Program-made: the position numbers and the translations under genes
Shown: positions 1-4,972 of the stretch, piece after piece
Position numbering within the stretch: position 1 is the first letter of the stretch
Layout: every line of letters starts with the position of its first letter
IMG/VR virus record: IMGVR_UViG_3300027747_003229
Span: 1-28,867 of that record
DNA: 28,867 nt
DNA from: a virus
Direction: 5' to 3' (one strand)
Notes under the pieces: model-generated
The model's input: the letters and a program-made list of their open reading frames with translations, nothing else
The model's database searches: none
What the model was told of the DNA's origin: nothing

Positions 1-89
1 CTATACAAATCTTCCTCATTACTGATCCACAAACAAACATTCCATGTCTGATAGTTTTGGTAGCCGTTGTAGGTTCCATCGGGACTCAT
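1..89 (-). CDS. Partial small phage protein with NYQTWNV motif (DUF7249-like)
   Basis: Reading leftward from the ATG at 89, the frame stays open to the window edge, so only the first 29 residues are present. It contains the stretch [18 protein letters not shown], which resembles a widespread small family of unknown function in phages and bacteria whose signature is N-Y-x-T-W-N-V-x-L-W-I-x-N. The purine-rich GAGAGAGTGAAG just upstream can serve as ribosome binding site, and a promoter with TTGCAT and TAGAAT lies at 118-146. It is the first gene of the block left of cassette A. Function unknown; the family name is from memory. Confidence 0.7.
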   Translation of the reverse strand, partial: MSPDGTYNGYQNYQTWNVCLWISNEEDLY

Positions 90-117
90 GCTTCACTCTC
101 TCTTTCTTGTATACGTC

Positions 118-146
118 ATTCTACTATACAATATCGTCTAATGCAA
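118..146 (-). promoter_or_regulatory. Sigma-70 type promoter for the gene at 1-89
   Basis: On the minus strand TTGCAT (146-141) and TAGAAT (123-118) are separated by 17 bp. The inverted repeat CTTACAA-GA-TTGTAAG at 162-177 lies 15 bp upstream of the -35 box, as at other early promoters. Confidence 0.6.
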
Positions 147-161
147 GGACTAAACTTGAAT

Positions 162-177
162 CTTACAAGATTGTAAG
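162..177. promoter_or_regulatory. Inverted repeat CTTACAA/TTGTAAG, operator candidate
   Basis: Perfect 7-bp arms around GA. Related palindromes (CCTTAC-N6-GTAAGG) recur upstream of minus-strand promoters at 2087-2103, 2779-2796, 4595-4612, 4877-4894 and 6087-6104. It may be a regulator binding site or a short hairpin ending transcripts; the sequence alone does not decide. Confidence 0.45.
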
Positions 178-180
178 GAT

Positions 181-267
181 CGACGTAAAGTGTTGCAGGA
201 TAAGCACTTACAGCTCGGCCGGCGGCGCGCTCTTGCTCTAAGTTATTTAGAGTCAAGGACTTATGTT
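181..267. repeat. Double-hairpin GC-core cassette A
   Basis: One of seven ~90-bp intergenic cassettes. The left arm (CGTAAAGTG...CACTTAC) is a short hairpin, followed by a GC-rich core (CGGCCGGCGGCGCGC) and a degenerate right arm. It overlaps the stop codon of the 266-802 gene. Its left arm shares 21 identical bases with cassette D while the right arm does not match D, so the cassette looks mosaic. Confidence 0.7.
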
Positions 268-802
268 AAACTTTACAAACTTGACGCTTTTTTGATCGGT
301 CTAGTTTTTTGAAATCTGTACCCGGCAGTTTATTTAGGTCTGTTGTTGTAATATGAATTGAGCAGACATCTTCATACTTATTGCTAACAAATTCCATAGC
401 AGTAGCTTTACTCATCCATTTTGTAACTACGCCTGTTGGTGTTACATAACTAAGCACAAGAATATCAAATTTCTCTAATTGAATATGCTTGAATGTGAAA
501 GAGTAAGAAATAATCTTTTTGCTATTAGCTCCCACTCGGGGACTTGCGAGAGATGATTTTACCTCAACCCGTGTTTTCTTATTGATTGTAATATCGTGTG
601 AGTGACTTCCTCCATGGTAATTTCCCATATGTTTCTTCAACAATTCATCCCTAACCATCTTTTCGATAGCATGGCCACGGAATTGGCTGTTCATTTTAGA
701 TAGACGATAAGCTATCTCGCTTTTTGAAACATAAAAAATATTAGGCTTATTCAATCCCTTAAGCTCTGGCATAACGCGATTCAAATGACGCATTGTGAAC
801 AT
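266..802 (-). CDS. Putative PD-(D/E)XK-type nuclease, phage early protein
   Basis: 178 residues. The segment HDITINKKTRVEVKSS (about residues 69-84) has the spacing of a PD-(D/E)XK nuclease core: an Asp, then ten residues later E-x-K at the end of a predicted strand. The following residues are basic and the rest is mixed alpha/beta, fitting a small restriction-endonuclease fold, but no specific family is recognised. The ATG at 802 has a strong ribosome site (AAAGGAGG, 6 bp away), and promoter TTGACA-16-TAGAAT lies at 826-853. It stands alone between cassettes A and B. Possible jobs include host DNA degradation, recombination or restriction; a Holliday-junction or structural role cannot be excluded. 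The catalytic assignment is inference from one motif. Confidence 0.6.
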   Translation of the reverse strand: MFTMRHLNRVMPELKGLNKPNIFYVSKSEIAYRLSKMNSQFRGHAIEKMVRDELLKKHMGNYHGGSHSHDITINKKTRVEVKSSLASPRVGANSKKIISYSFTFKHIQLEKFDILVLSYVTPTGVVTKWMSKATAMEFVSNKYEDVCSIHITTTDLNKLPGTDFKKLDRSKKRQVCKV

Positions 803-825
803 AACCTTCCTCCTTTGGTTGTGTC

Positions 826-853
826 ATTCTACAGGAGTATCGGTTGTTGTCAA
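826..853 (-). promoter_or_regulatory. Consensus sigma-70 promoter for the nuclease-like gene
   Basis: TTGACA (853-848), 16-bp spacer, TAGAAT (831-826) on the minus strand, 24 bp before the start codon at 802. Confidence 0.7.
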
Positions 854-882
854 TAGATTTAGCGACAAATTTTTCTTTTGCC

Positions 883-966
883 ATAACTCTATACAGGATA
901 AGAACTTACGTCAAAGCCGGCCCGCCGCGTCGGCCCTAAGTGCTTGTACACAAAGGGTTTACGACG
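883..966. repeat. Double-hairpin GC-core cassette B
   Basis: The degenerate left arm ends AGGATAAGAACTTACG as in cassette D. The core is GCCGGCCCGCCGCG, and the right arm (CTAAGTGCTT, 7-nt loop, AAGGGTTTACG) nearly equals that of cassette C. It lies directly after the stop of the 976-1206 gene in the direction of transcription. Confidence 0.7.
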
Positions 967-975
967 AGTGATAGT

Positions 976-1206
976 TTACTCAAAATCAACAAAGATGATT
1001 TGAGCGTAGCCACGAGGCTTTACAGTGTATCCATCACCATAATCGTAGGTTTCAGCCTTGACCGCTGTCATACCAGCCAGAGCCTTGGCTTTACGAATAA
1101 CGCTACGCTGGGATGCATTCTTCTTGGGGATAAACTCATAACGGTTCACCCAACCATAGTTAGCTTCACCACCAAAGGTATCGGTATGGGTAACAACGCA
1201 CTTCAT
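976..1206 (-). CDS. Small hypothetical early protein (TFGGEANYGWV motif)
   Basis: 76 residues. The N-terminal part reads DTFGGEANYGWVNRYEF and the C-terminal part has YDYGDGYTVKPRGYAQIIFV, a pattern of short strands around one helix that I associate with small uncharacterised phage proteins. No catalytic motif is visible. Its ATG overlaps the stop of the preceding 47-residue gene (ATGA), so the two are translationally coupled, and no separate promoter lies between them. Transcription should come from the promoter at 1375-1402. Cassette B follows its stop within 10 bp. Function unknown. Confidence 0.75.
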   Translation of the reverse strand: MKCVVTHTDTFGGEANYGWVNRYEFIPKKNASQRSVIRKAKALAGMTAVKAETYDYGDGYTVKPRGYAQIIFVDFE

Positions 1207-1346
1207 TTAACAGTTTCCTTCGTTTTCAGGGTTTCGGTATACAGCTTCTTCAACATCTCAACGTGAGCAATCGCACGATTAGCTTCACGATCCATAAGCA
1301 TAACAGCCTTTTCGTGTGCTGTCAACTCTTTCTTTTTCGTTTTCAT
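1203..1346 (-). CDS. 47-residue charged helical protein
   Basis: The frame opens with MKTKKKELTAHEKAVMLMD and ends LKTKETVK; it is predicted to be almost wholly helical with a Lys-rich N-terminus. The upstream GGAAAGAGAAAG is a weak but usable ribosome site. Its TGA overlaps the ATG of the 976-1206 gene by two bases, which together with the promoter TTGACA-16-TAGAAT at 1375-1402 supports a real two-gene operon. No family recognised. Confidence 0.7.
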   Translation of the reverse strand: MKTKKKELTAHEKAVMLMDREANRAIAHVEMLKKLYTETLKTKETVK

Positions 1347-1374
1347 TTGCTTTCTCTTTCCTTCTTATATCGAC

Positions 1375-1402
1375 ATTCTACCATAAAAACTTTAGCTGTC
1401 AA
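1375..1402 (-). promoter_or_regulatory. Consensus sigma-70 promoter for the 1203-1346/976-1206 pair
   Basis: TTGACA (1402-1397), 16-bp spacer, TAGAAT (1380-1375) on the minus strand. It starts 2 bp after the stop codon of the 1405-1689 gene. Confidence 0.7.
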
Positions 1403-1404
1403 GC

Positions 1405-1689
1405 CTAATCTTCTTTCCATGGATAGGGCTGTACATAAGGCCCATAATGGTCATAAAGATACTTAAATCGATCATCATTATGCCACTGATACAGCTTGAT
1501 CAGCTCACTTACTGCACAAGAGTACAGCATTGTGGGTGTCATTTTATTCCAAGAATAGTTACGATAACCGTCTTTAGTGATTAGAGTCACAAAGCCATTA
1601 CCAAAATTCATAATCGTACCCCACACATCCTTACCATTATAGGTAAAGTTTATGGTATTACTTAGCCAATAGGGCCAATGTGGATTCAT
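1405..1689 (-). CDS. Hypothetical early protein, 94 residues
   Basis: The frame can begin at a TTG (1695), but the ATG at 1689 sits 7 bp after GGAG whereas the TTG sits 1 bp after it, so 1689 is preferred. The middle (GKDVWGTIMNFGNGFVTLIT, then DGYRNYSW) alternates hydrophobic and polar residues like a small SH3-type barrel, followed by a helical, aromatic-rich tail (YLYDHYGPYVQPYPW). No motif points to an enzyme. It is third in the block started by the promoter at 2048-2075, after the 1858-2010 and 1692-1847 genes, with stop and start almost touching. Function unknown. Confidence 0.7.
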   Translation of the reverse strand: MNPHWPYWLSNTINFTYNGKDVWGTIMNFGNGFVTLITKDGYRNYSWNKMTPTMLYSCAVSELIKLYQWHNDDRFKYLYDHYGPYVQPYPWKED

Positions 1690-1691
1690 AT

Positions 1692-1847
1692 TCAATCTCC
1701 GTAGGTATTAGAATCATTCATGTAAATTAATCGAGCAACTCGGTTAGAACAATTATGCTCCTTGTCCCAACCATCTTTGATTTCTGGAGACTTATCTGGC
1801 AGCCCAACAGACCTACGATATTCAATCCATTTTTCTTCATTAGTCAT
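1692..1847 (-). CDS. 51-residue hypothetical early protein
   Basis: It opens MTNEEKWIEYRRSVGLPD and ends MNDSNTYGD. AAGGAA lies 7 bp upstream of the ATG. It begins 10 bp after the stop of the 1858-2010 gene and ends 2 bp before the ATG of the next gene, the spacing expected in an operon. It is polar and helical at the N-terminus, with no recognisable domain. Too short for many gene callers, but the ribosome site and packing support it. Confidence 0.7.
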   Translation of the reverse strand: MTNEEKWIEYRRSVGLPDKSPEIKDGWDKEHNCSNRVARLIYMNDSNTYGD

Positions 1848-1857
1848 TTTTTATTCC

Positions 1858-2010
1858 TTAACCAAACATCTCATACTCTTCATCGGTCAACGCCACTTCA
1901 TCTGGACGATAGCAGTTATTGCCATATAGATCACGATTCTTAGGACGCTTTTCCCATTCATCCATGAATCGGTTATACTCTTCGATATGCTTTTCTTCTT
2001 CACTTTTCAT
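1858..2010 (-). CDS. 50-residue acidic hypothetical protein
   Basis: It opens MKSEEEKHIEEYNRFMDEW and ends VALTDEEYEMFG: a charged helix, a short loop with RPKNRDLYGNNCYRP, and an acidic end. GAGAGAGTGAAAG precedes the ATG. It is the first gene after the promoter at 2048-2075. No family recognised; the small acidic character would suit a protein that binds a host factor, but that is only a guess. Confidence 0.7.
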   Translation of the reverse strand: MKSEEEKHIEEYNRFMDEWEKRPKNRDLYGNNCYRPDEVALTDEEYEMFG

Positions 2011-2047
2011 CTTTCACTCTCTCTCTCTCTCTACTCTATATACGTCT

Positions 2048-2075
2048 ATTATACAGAATGGTTCGGTTTGTTCAA
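2048..2075 (-). promoter_or_regulatory. Early promoter TTGAAC-16-TATAAT
   Basis: Minus-strand TTGAAC (2075-2070) and TATAAT (2053-2048). The operator-like palindrome CTTAC-N6-GTAAG at 2088-2103 is 12 bp upstream. Confidence 0.75.
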
Positions 2076-2086
2076 GAAAAAAGTTT

Positions 2087-2103
2087 CCTTACAATATCGT
2101 AAG
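2087..2103. promoter_or_regulatory. CTTAC-N6-GTAAG inverted repeat
   Basis: Member of the palindrome family found just upstream of early promoters, here between cassette C and the -35 box at 2070-2075. Confidence 0.45.
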
Positions 2104-2107
2104 CTTT

Positions 2108-2192
2108 CTCTAAGTCTTTGGCAGATAAGGACTTAGATAAAAATCGGCCCGCCGCGCCATCCCTAAGTGCTTACGCACAAAGGGTTTAGGGC
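2108..2192. repeat. Double-hairpin GC-core cassette C
   Basis: The left hairpin at 2110-2136 has perfect CTAAGTC/GACTTAG arms. The core CGGCCCGCCGCGCC is at 2144-2157. The right hairpin at 2161-2191 has CCCTAA/TTAGGG at its base and AAG/CTT closing a 7-nt loop. It follows the stop of the 2200-2451 gene by 7 bp. Confidence 0.75.
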
Positions 2193-2199
2193 GAGTGGT

Positions 2200-2451
2200 T
2201 CAGTCATCGTATGGGCCATCTTCGTTATAGTCCACAAACCCCACAGCCTCATCGGCGTGGAAATCCTCTACCCCATCGTCTCCATAATAACCGTAGTCCT
2301 CATCGGTTCCCCATCCAGCGGAAGCCAACGCAGATTCAGCATCACCATCCATACTATCATCAAACGAATCATCCTCAACCTCATAATCGGAAAGGTCAGT
2401 GTCCATGCACTCACCGTAAAAATCTTCAACATCGTCATACTCGTAGCTCAT
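2200..2451 (-). CDS. Highly acidic 83-residue protein
   Basis: The frame extends upstream to 2496, but the ATG at 2451 has AAGGA six bases upstream and starts 2 bp after the stop of the preceding micro-gene, so it is chosen. The protein is packed with Asp, Glu and Tyr/Gly (for example MSYEYDDVEDFYGE and DEDYGYYGDDGVEDF) and has almost no basic residues. Such extreme acidity is typical of DNA-mimic or anti-restriction proteins and of host-factor inhibitors, but no family match is recognised. It is the last gene before cassette C. Functional suggestion is inference. Confidence 0.7.
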   Translation of the reverse strand: MSYEYDDVEDFYGECMDTDLSDYEVEDDSFDDSMDGDAESALASAGWGTDEDYGYYGDDGVEDFHADEAVGFVDYNEDGPYDD

Positions 2452-2453
2452 GT

Positions 2454-2525
2454 TCAATCCTTCACAATGGTAGTAATGTAAAGCAAGCCAACCCAAGACG
2501 CAAGGAAAGCAATCGCACTAAGCAT
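2454..2525 (-). CDS. 23-residue membrane micropeptide
   Basis: It begins MLSAIAFLASWVGLLYITT and ends IVKD: one hydrophobic segment of about 18 residues with a short charged tail. Its ATG overlaps the TAG of the upstream acidic gene, GGAG lies 7 bp before it, and the next gene starts 2 bp after its stop. The same frame can be opened further upstream (2636), but that version would run across the whole acidic gene without a ribosome site. It could be a single-span inner-membrane peptide; function unknown. Confidence 0.6.
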   Translation of the reverse strand: MLSAIAFLASWVGLLYITTIVKD

Positions 2526-2691
2526 CAATATACTCCTCTGGAACGAAATCGTCAACAGCACCCACAACCTCTGCCCAATCCCAAAAGTTGACTTCCACAC
2601 TAGGATCATCAATCGGCTCGACCATCGGTTCCACAATCCCCTTCTCGGCCATATCGTTCAGAATGTCGTTGATTTCATCGAAGTTCAGCAT
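2518..2691 (-). CDS. 57-residue acidic hypothetical protein
   Basis: It opens MLNFDEINDILNDMAEKGIV and ends DDFVPEEYIDA, with strong acidic bias and a W-D-W in the middle. AGGA precedes the ATG by 9 bp. First gene of a three-gene operon (57, 23 and 83 residues) driven by the promoter at 2729-2758. No family recognised. Confidence 0.7.
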   Translation of the reverse strand: MLNFDEINDILNDMAEKGIVEPMVEPIDDPSVEVNFWDWAEVVGAVDDFVPEEYIDA

Positions 2692-2728
2692 GATTCTGTT
2701 TCCTATGGGTTATCGTTCGTTGATACCT

Positions 2729-2758
2729 ATTATACGCATAAGGTAGTCAAAGGTTCAA
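2729..2758 (-). promoter_or_regulatory. Early promoter TTGAAC-18-TATAAT
   Basis: Minus-strand TTGAAC (2758-2753), 18-bp spacer starting CTTT and ending GCG, then TATAAT (2734-2729). One of seven promoters with this exact layout. Confidence 0.8.
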
Positions 2759-2778
2759 GCGAAAATTATAGAATCTTT

Positions 2779-2796
2779 CCTTACAATGTCGTAAGG
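2779..2796. promoter_or_regulatory. CCTTAC-N6-GTAAGG inverted repeat
   Basis: Six-base arms, 20 bp upstream of the -35 box at 2753-2758 and 2 bp from cassette D. Confidence 0.45.
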
Positions 2797-2798
2797 TT

Positions 2799-2886
2799 GT
2801 CGTAAAGTGTTGCAGGATAAGAACTTACGACTCGCGGCGGCCGGCCGAACTCGACGTAAGTCCTTATTAGTTAAGGAGATACGTCA
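2799..2886. repeat. Double-hairpin GC-core cassette D
   Basis: Left arm CGTAAAGTG...AACTTACG, core CGCGGCGGCCGGCCG, right arm GACGTA...TACGTC with CCTT/AAGG near the loop. The right hairpin contains the stop codon of the 2867-2941 gene, so the element overlaps coding sequence by a few codons. Confidence 0.75.
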
Positions 2887-2941
2887 AGCCACACCCAAGA
2901 ACAAAAGCTGTCCCTAATAGAATATAATCACTAATTTTCAT
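2867..2941 (-). CDS. 24-residue membrane micropeptide
   Basis: It begins MKISDYILLGTAFVLG and ends TYLLN, one hydrophobic span. GGAGG lies 6 bp before this ATG; another ATG 3 bp earlier (2944) is closer than optimal. The start overlaps the end of the 2931-3038 gene, and the stop lies within cassette D. Probably a single-span membrane peptide; function unknown. Confidence 0.6.
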   Translation of the reverse strand: MKISDYILLGTAFVLGCGLTYLLN

Positions 2942-3038
2942 CATTTTCCTCCATATACATGATATGTGACATACTAGCAGAGAGTAAGATACCGACAATA
3001 TAACCAAAAGCAACGCTAATAAAATCAAATTGATACAT
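2931..3038 (-). CDS. 35-residue membrane peptide
   Basis: It opens MYQFDFISVAFGYIVGILL, a single transmembrane segment followed by a short tail ending MEENDEN. GGAG is 8 bp upstream of the ATG. It overlaps the next micro-gene by 11 bp and follows the 3060-3239 gene after 21 bp. With its neighbours it forms a run of three small membrane proteins. No family recognised. Confidence 0.6.
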   Translation of the reverse strand: MYQFDFISVAFGYIVGILLSASMSHIMYMEENDEN

Positions 3039-3059
3039 CCGTGTATCTCCGTTAGAGTT

Positions 3060-3239
3060 TTAATCACCGTATCCAACCCAGAAATCATCCCCATCATCAT
3101 TTTTCATAAGAGTATAACCCCTAGACTTCATATCCTCATATTCTTTAATCCTCTCCCAGACCTCACCCACAATAGCTAGAGAACAGATAAAGACATAAAG
3201 CCCCAAGATCATCCCAATGCCGGCCAATACATAAACCAT
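3060..3239 (-). CDS. 59-residue membrane protein
   Basis: One N-terminal hydrophobic span (MVYVLAGIGMILGLYVF and onward), a charged helix (VWERIKEYEDMKSRG) and a C-terminal part DDGDDFWVGYGD. GAGG lies 5 bp before the ATG at 3239. It is the first gene after promoter TTGACG-17-TAGAAT at 3263-3291. The predicted layout is a membrane anchor with an acidic cytoplasmic tail, but topology cannot be set from sequence alone. Function unknown. Confidence 0.65.
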   Translation of the reverse strand: MVYVLAGIGMILGLYVFICSLAIVGEVWERIKEYEDMKSRGYTLMKNDDGDDFWVGYGD

Positions 3240-3262
3240 ATCACCCTCTTCTTTCTTGCACC

Positions 3263-3291
3263 ATTCTACACTATTGTTATCGGCCCGTCAA
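3263..3291 (-). promoter_or_regulatory. Sigma-70 promoter TTGACG-17-TAGAAT
   Basis: Minus-strand TTGACG (3291-3286) and TAGAAT (3268-3263), 24 bp before the ATG at 3239. Confidence 0.7.
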
Positions 3292-3325
3292 GGGCTCTGA
3301 CTTTACGCTGACTATACCCAACCTA

Positions 3326-3349
3326 CCCAAACCCGGAGGGTTAGCTGGG
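3326..3349. terminator. Nested GC-rich hairpin between 3364-3561 and the next promoter
   Basis: CCCA + AACCC, loop GGA, GGGTT + (AGC bulge) + TGGG forms a nine-pair nested stem. It sits between a stop codon and a promoter, where a terminator is expected, but has no T-run. Bases around it resemble the hairpin at 4037-4085. Confidence 0.35.
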
Positions 3350-3363
3350 ACTATTGAAAAAAA

Positions 3364-3561
3364 TCAATCATGAGGAGGATGAGGATTTTCATCGTGCTCT
3401 TTTACCCTGAAAGTGTTTTTAGTATACGCCCACGGTATCATATCGTCAACAGGGATTCCAGACTTTAAACTAGCTTTCTGTCTAGCCTCCATCCAATCCT
3501 TACCGGCAAACACCCCAACATATTTATGATCATTCCAAGTGTAAAAAACAGCAGCAACCAT
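3364..3561 (-). CDS. Small early protein, paralogue of the 5860-6018 gene
   Basis: 65 residues. It aligns with the 5860-6018 product throughout: F-Y-x-W-x-x-H-K, then G, then D-W-M-x-A, G-x-P-x-x-D near the middle, and P-x-x-x-x-K-N near the end. It has an extra His/Pro-rich tail (HDENPHPPHD). AAGGA is 8 bp before the ATG, only 12 bp after the stop of the 3573-3803 gene, so the two are co-transcribed from 3823-3852. The fold looks like a short beta-hairpin plus helix, of unknown function. Confidence 0.75.
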   Translation of the reverse strand: MVAAVFYTWNDHKYVGVFAGKDWMEARQKASLKSGIPVDDMIPWAYTKNTFRVKEHDENPHPPHD

Positions 3562-3572
3562 TTTCTTTTTCC

Positions 3573-3803
3573 TTACTTTACGAGAGTTGGATTAGACCGA
3601 TAATATTTCGCCCACAATTCATCGATCACGAACTGAACAACACGATCATGCGAACCACGACAAACGTAGTATCCCATGTGAATGTCAAACAGAGCAAACG
3701 TCCCATCCTCTTTCGGATGAAACGTGAACCCACACTTGTAGGCATAAGCGTTGATTTTACCCTTGACGGTCGAACTTTTTGGAGGTTTTCTCATTTTCAT
3801 CAT
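3573..3803 (-). CDS. Small basic hypothetical early protein
   Basis: 76 residues with a Lys-rich N-terminus, a middle FTFHPKEDGTFALFDIHMGY that looks like a beta-hairpin, and a helical C-terminus (DRVVQFVIDELWAKYY). Three in-frame ATGs lie at 3803, 3800 and 3794; the purine run AGAAAGAGAG allows any of them, so the start is uncertain by three codons. First gene after the promoter at 3823-3852. No family recognised. Confidence 0.7.
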   Translation of the reverse strand: MMKMRKPPKSSTVKGKINAYAYKCGFTFHPKEDGTFALFDIHMGYYVCRGSHDRVVQFVIDELWAKYYRSNPTLVK

Positions 3804-3822
3804 CTCTCTTTCTTGTATGTAT

Positions 3823-3852
3823 ATTATACGCTACAGATTGGAAATGGTTCGA
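3823..3852 (-). promoter_or_regulatory. Early promoter TCGAAC-18-TATAAT
   Basis: Minus-strand TCGAAC (3852-3847), 18-bp spacer ending GCG, TATAAT (3828-3823). Confidence 0.75.
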
Positions 3853-3904
3853 GAGAAAAAAGAATTTTTTGTGTCAAGAAAATTTGACAAAACTTTTTCG
3901 TTTT

Positions 3905-3920
3905 TGGCACGATAGTTGCT
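3905..3920 (+). promoter_or_regulatory. Sigma-54 type -24/-12 element upstream of cassette E
   Basis: TGGCACGATAGTTGCT matches the sigma-54 consensus TGGCACG-N4-TTGCW at all fixed positions. The expected start, about 12 bp downstream of GC, falls at the 5' edge of cassette E. The direction is opposite to all genes here. Confidence 0.65.
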
Positions 3921-3925
3921 GTGTT

Positions 3926-4015
3926 GTCGTAAGTCGTTGGTACTATTGTACTTACGTCAAGCTCGGCGGCGCCGGCCTCTCCGTAAGTCCTTTGGCAGTA
4001 AGGGTTTACGTCAAG
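3926..4015. repeat. Double-hairpin GC-core cassette E, possible small RNA
   Basis: Left hairpin GTAAGT...ACTTAC, GTCAAG, core CGGCGGCGCCGGCC, then a right hairpin CGTAAGTCCTT, 7-nt loop TGGCAGT, AAGGGTTTACG (11 pairs including two G-U). Flanked by GTC and GTCAAG. Lies 12 bp after the S54 element at 3905-3920, so a plus-strand RNA would start with the first hairpin. Confidence 0.75.
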
Positions 4016-4147
4016 TTTTTCGTTTTCTGTATATCCGTTCAGTACCCACCCAAACGGGTAGGTATAGCTTGGGATATAACTGAACATATGTACTCTTTAC
4101 CCATCGCTCAGTTTCTAGTGTAACGTCGTACACTAGTGTACAGTTGT
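4016..4147. other. Structured intergenic region between cassette E and the 4148-4522 gene
   Basis: No gene is seen. Bases 4037-4085 form an outer 7-bp stem (GTTCAGT/ACTGAAC) around an 8-bp stem (ACCCACCC/GGGTAGGT, loop AAAC) with a one-sided bulge. Bases 4115-4141 hold overlapping inverted repeats (CTAGTGTA/TACACTAG and GTACACTAGTGTAC). Either could end the leftward transcript or bind a regulator. Confidence 0.45.
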
Positions 4148-4522
4148 TCATTCTTCCCCCTTGAAGCTGAACGGGCTGATTTCGAGATGAGCAACAACAC
4201 CGTATTGCTTTGTCAGTTCTTCAACACGTTCACGGCTACCCGGCTTGCCAACCGGAACGATCATGGTATCCTCACCCCCCACATAACGGGGGTCAGCCTT
4301 TTCCTTGCGAACCTTTCCCAGATTCTTCAAGGCAGTACGATTGAACTTGAGAACCTTTTCGGTCACAAGGTAGCGTTTCTGATCGGTAGTACCATAGACG
4401 TAATCGGTATCTTCCACAATCTTATCGTCAGGAATCTCCACAAGCATCGGCACTGCGATACCTTTGAAGATCATACGGGCTTGACGTTTGGCATTTTCGA
4501 TGATAGGGAACTTTGTTTTCAT
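4148..4522 (-). CDS. Hypothetical early protein, 124 residues
   Basis: Basic N-terminus (MKTKFPIIENAKRQARMIF), a beta-rich middle with VPMLVEIPDDKIVED, a Lys-rich segment, and the tail GVVAHLEISPFSFKGEE. AAGGA precedes the ATG by 5 bp. It has its own promoter at 4556-4585 and its stop is followed by the structured region and cassette E. No motif allows a function to be named; one of the larger proteins of the early region. Confidence 0.75.
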   Translation of the reverse strand: MKTKFPIIENAKRQARMIFKGIAVPMLVEIPDDKIVEDTDYVYGTTDQKRYLVTEKVLKFNRTALKNLGKVRKEKADPRYVGGEDTMIVPVGKPGSRERVEELTKQYGVVAHLEISPFSFKGEE

Positions 4523-4555
4523 GTCTTTCCTTTTTTCTTTCTTTCTTGTATGTCT

Positions 4556-4585
4556 ATTATACGCTATAGGTCACGAATTGTTCAA
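4556..4585 (-). promoter_or_regulatory. Early promoter TTGAAC-18-TATAAT
   Basis: Minus-strand TTGAAC (4585-4580) and TATAAT (4561-4556), spacer ends GCG. Confidence 0.8.
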
Positions 4586-4594
4586 GGGGTCTTT

Positions 4595-4612
4595 CCTTAC
4601 ATTTTCGTAAGG
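4595..4612. promoter_or_regulatory. CCTTAC-N6-GTAAGG inverted repeat
   Basis: Lies exactly between the stop codon of the 4613-4798 gene and the promoter at 4556-4585; operator or short terminator hairpin. The same arrangement occurs after the paralogous gene at 6105-6347. Confidence 0.45.
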
Positions 4613-4798
4613 TTAGATACCCTCCCCATCGTCAAGGCCCGGAGTGTAGTCGGCCTCATCTTCTGGAACATCTTCCACCACACCACACCATTCCTGACAA
4701 CTCATGCAAATTCCAATTCGATCACTACCCTCACCGGTCTCAAAACCACAACCAGCACCACAGCAATCAGAAACCAGATCGTAATTCAGATTTTCCAT
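4613..4798 (-). CDS. Small Cys-rich zinc-ribbon-like protein, paralogue of 6105-6347
   Basis: About 61 residues. It shows NLNYDLVSDCCGAGCGFETG, then IGICMSCQEWCGVVED, and an acidic end YTPGLDDGEGI. The two Cys groups, the second a C-x-x-C, fit a one-zinc ribbon as in small transcription or host-takeover proteins. The ATG at 4798 is 7 bp from AAGGA; an upstream ATG at 4804 is only 2 bp from it. The 6105-6347 product is nearly identical apart from a 19-residue insertion before the end. Promoter at 4828-4857. Zinc binding is inferred from Cys spacing. Confidence 0.75.
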   Translation of the reverse strand: MENLNYDLVSDCCGAGCGFETGEGSDRIGICMSCQEWCGVVEDVPEDEADYTPGLDDGEGI

Positions 4799-4827
4799 TT
4801 TCATATCCTTCTCTTTCTTCTATATCT

Positions 4828-4857
4828 ATTATACGCACGGAATCCCTAATGGTTCAA
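4828..4857 (-). promoter_or_regulatory. Early promoter TTGAAC-18-TATAAT
   Basis: Minus-strand TTGAAC (4857-4852) and TATAAT (4833-4828), spacer ends GCG. Confidence 0.8.
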
Positions 4858-4876
4858 GAGAAATCCAGAAAAGTTT

Positions 4877-4894
4877 CCTTACAAAGTCGTAAGG
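4877..4894. promoter_or_regulatory. CCTTAC-N6-GTAAGG inverted repeat
   Basis: Palindrome 19 bp upstream of the -35 box at 4852-4857. Confidence 0.45.
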
Positions 4895-4910
4895 TTCGCC
4901 GGCCATCCTT

Positions 4911-4926
4911 TGGCATGGTATTTGCT
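4911..4926 (+). promoter_or_regulatory. Sigma-54 type element, degenerate copy
   Basis: TGGCATGGTATTTGCT keeps the GG and GC dinucleotides with the right spacing but has T for C in the -24 part. First of three tandem copies before cassette F. Confidence 0.45.
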
Positions 4927-4951
4927 GGCTGGCTGACTATAATCATTATGC

Positions 4952-4967
4952 CGCAGCATTAGCTGCG
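4952..4967. promoter_or_regulatory. Perfect hairpin/palindrome CGCAGC-ATTA-GCTGCG
   Basis: Six-bp arms, 4-base loop, located between the first and second sigma-54 type elements and about 50 bp upstream of the third. It could be an activator site, as sigma-54 activators commonly bind upstream inverted repeats; this is a suggestion only. Confidence 0.35.
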
Positions 4968-4972
4968 ACATT

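Noticed and set aside
2211-2591. Plus-strand frame of 126 residues
   Set aside because: His/Pro/Arg-rich reverse of the acidic genes, without ribosome site, and crossing three well-supported leftward genes.
3926-4015. TTGACG in the reverse strand of cassettes as extra -35 boxes
   Set aside because: No -10 box follows at 16-19 bp, and the bases are explained by the hairpin arms.
4136-4849. Plus-strand frame of 237 residues
   Set aside because: Runs through two promoters and two leftward genes that have paralogues or ribosome sites; composition is a reverse-strand artefact.
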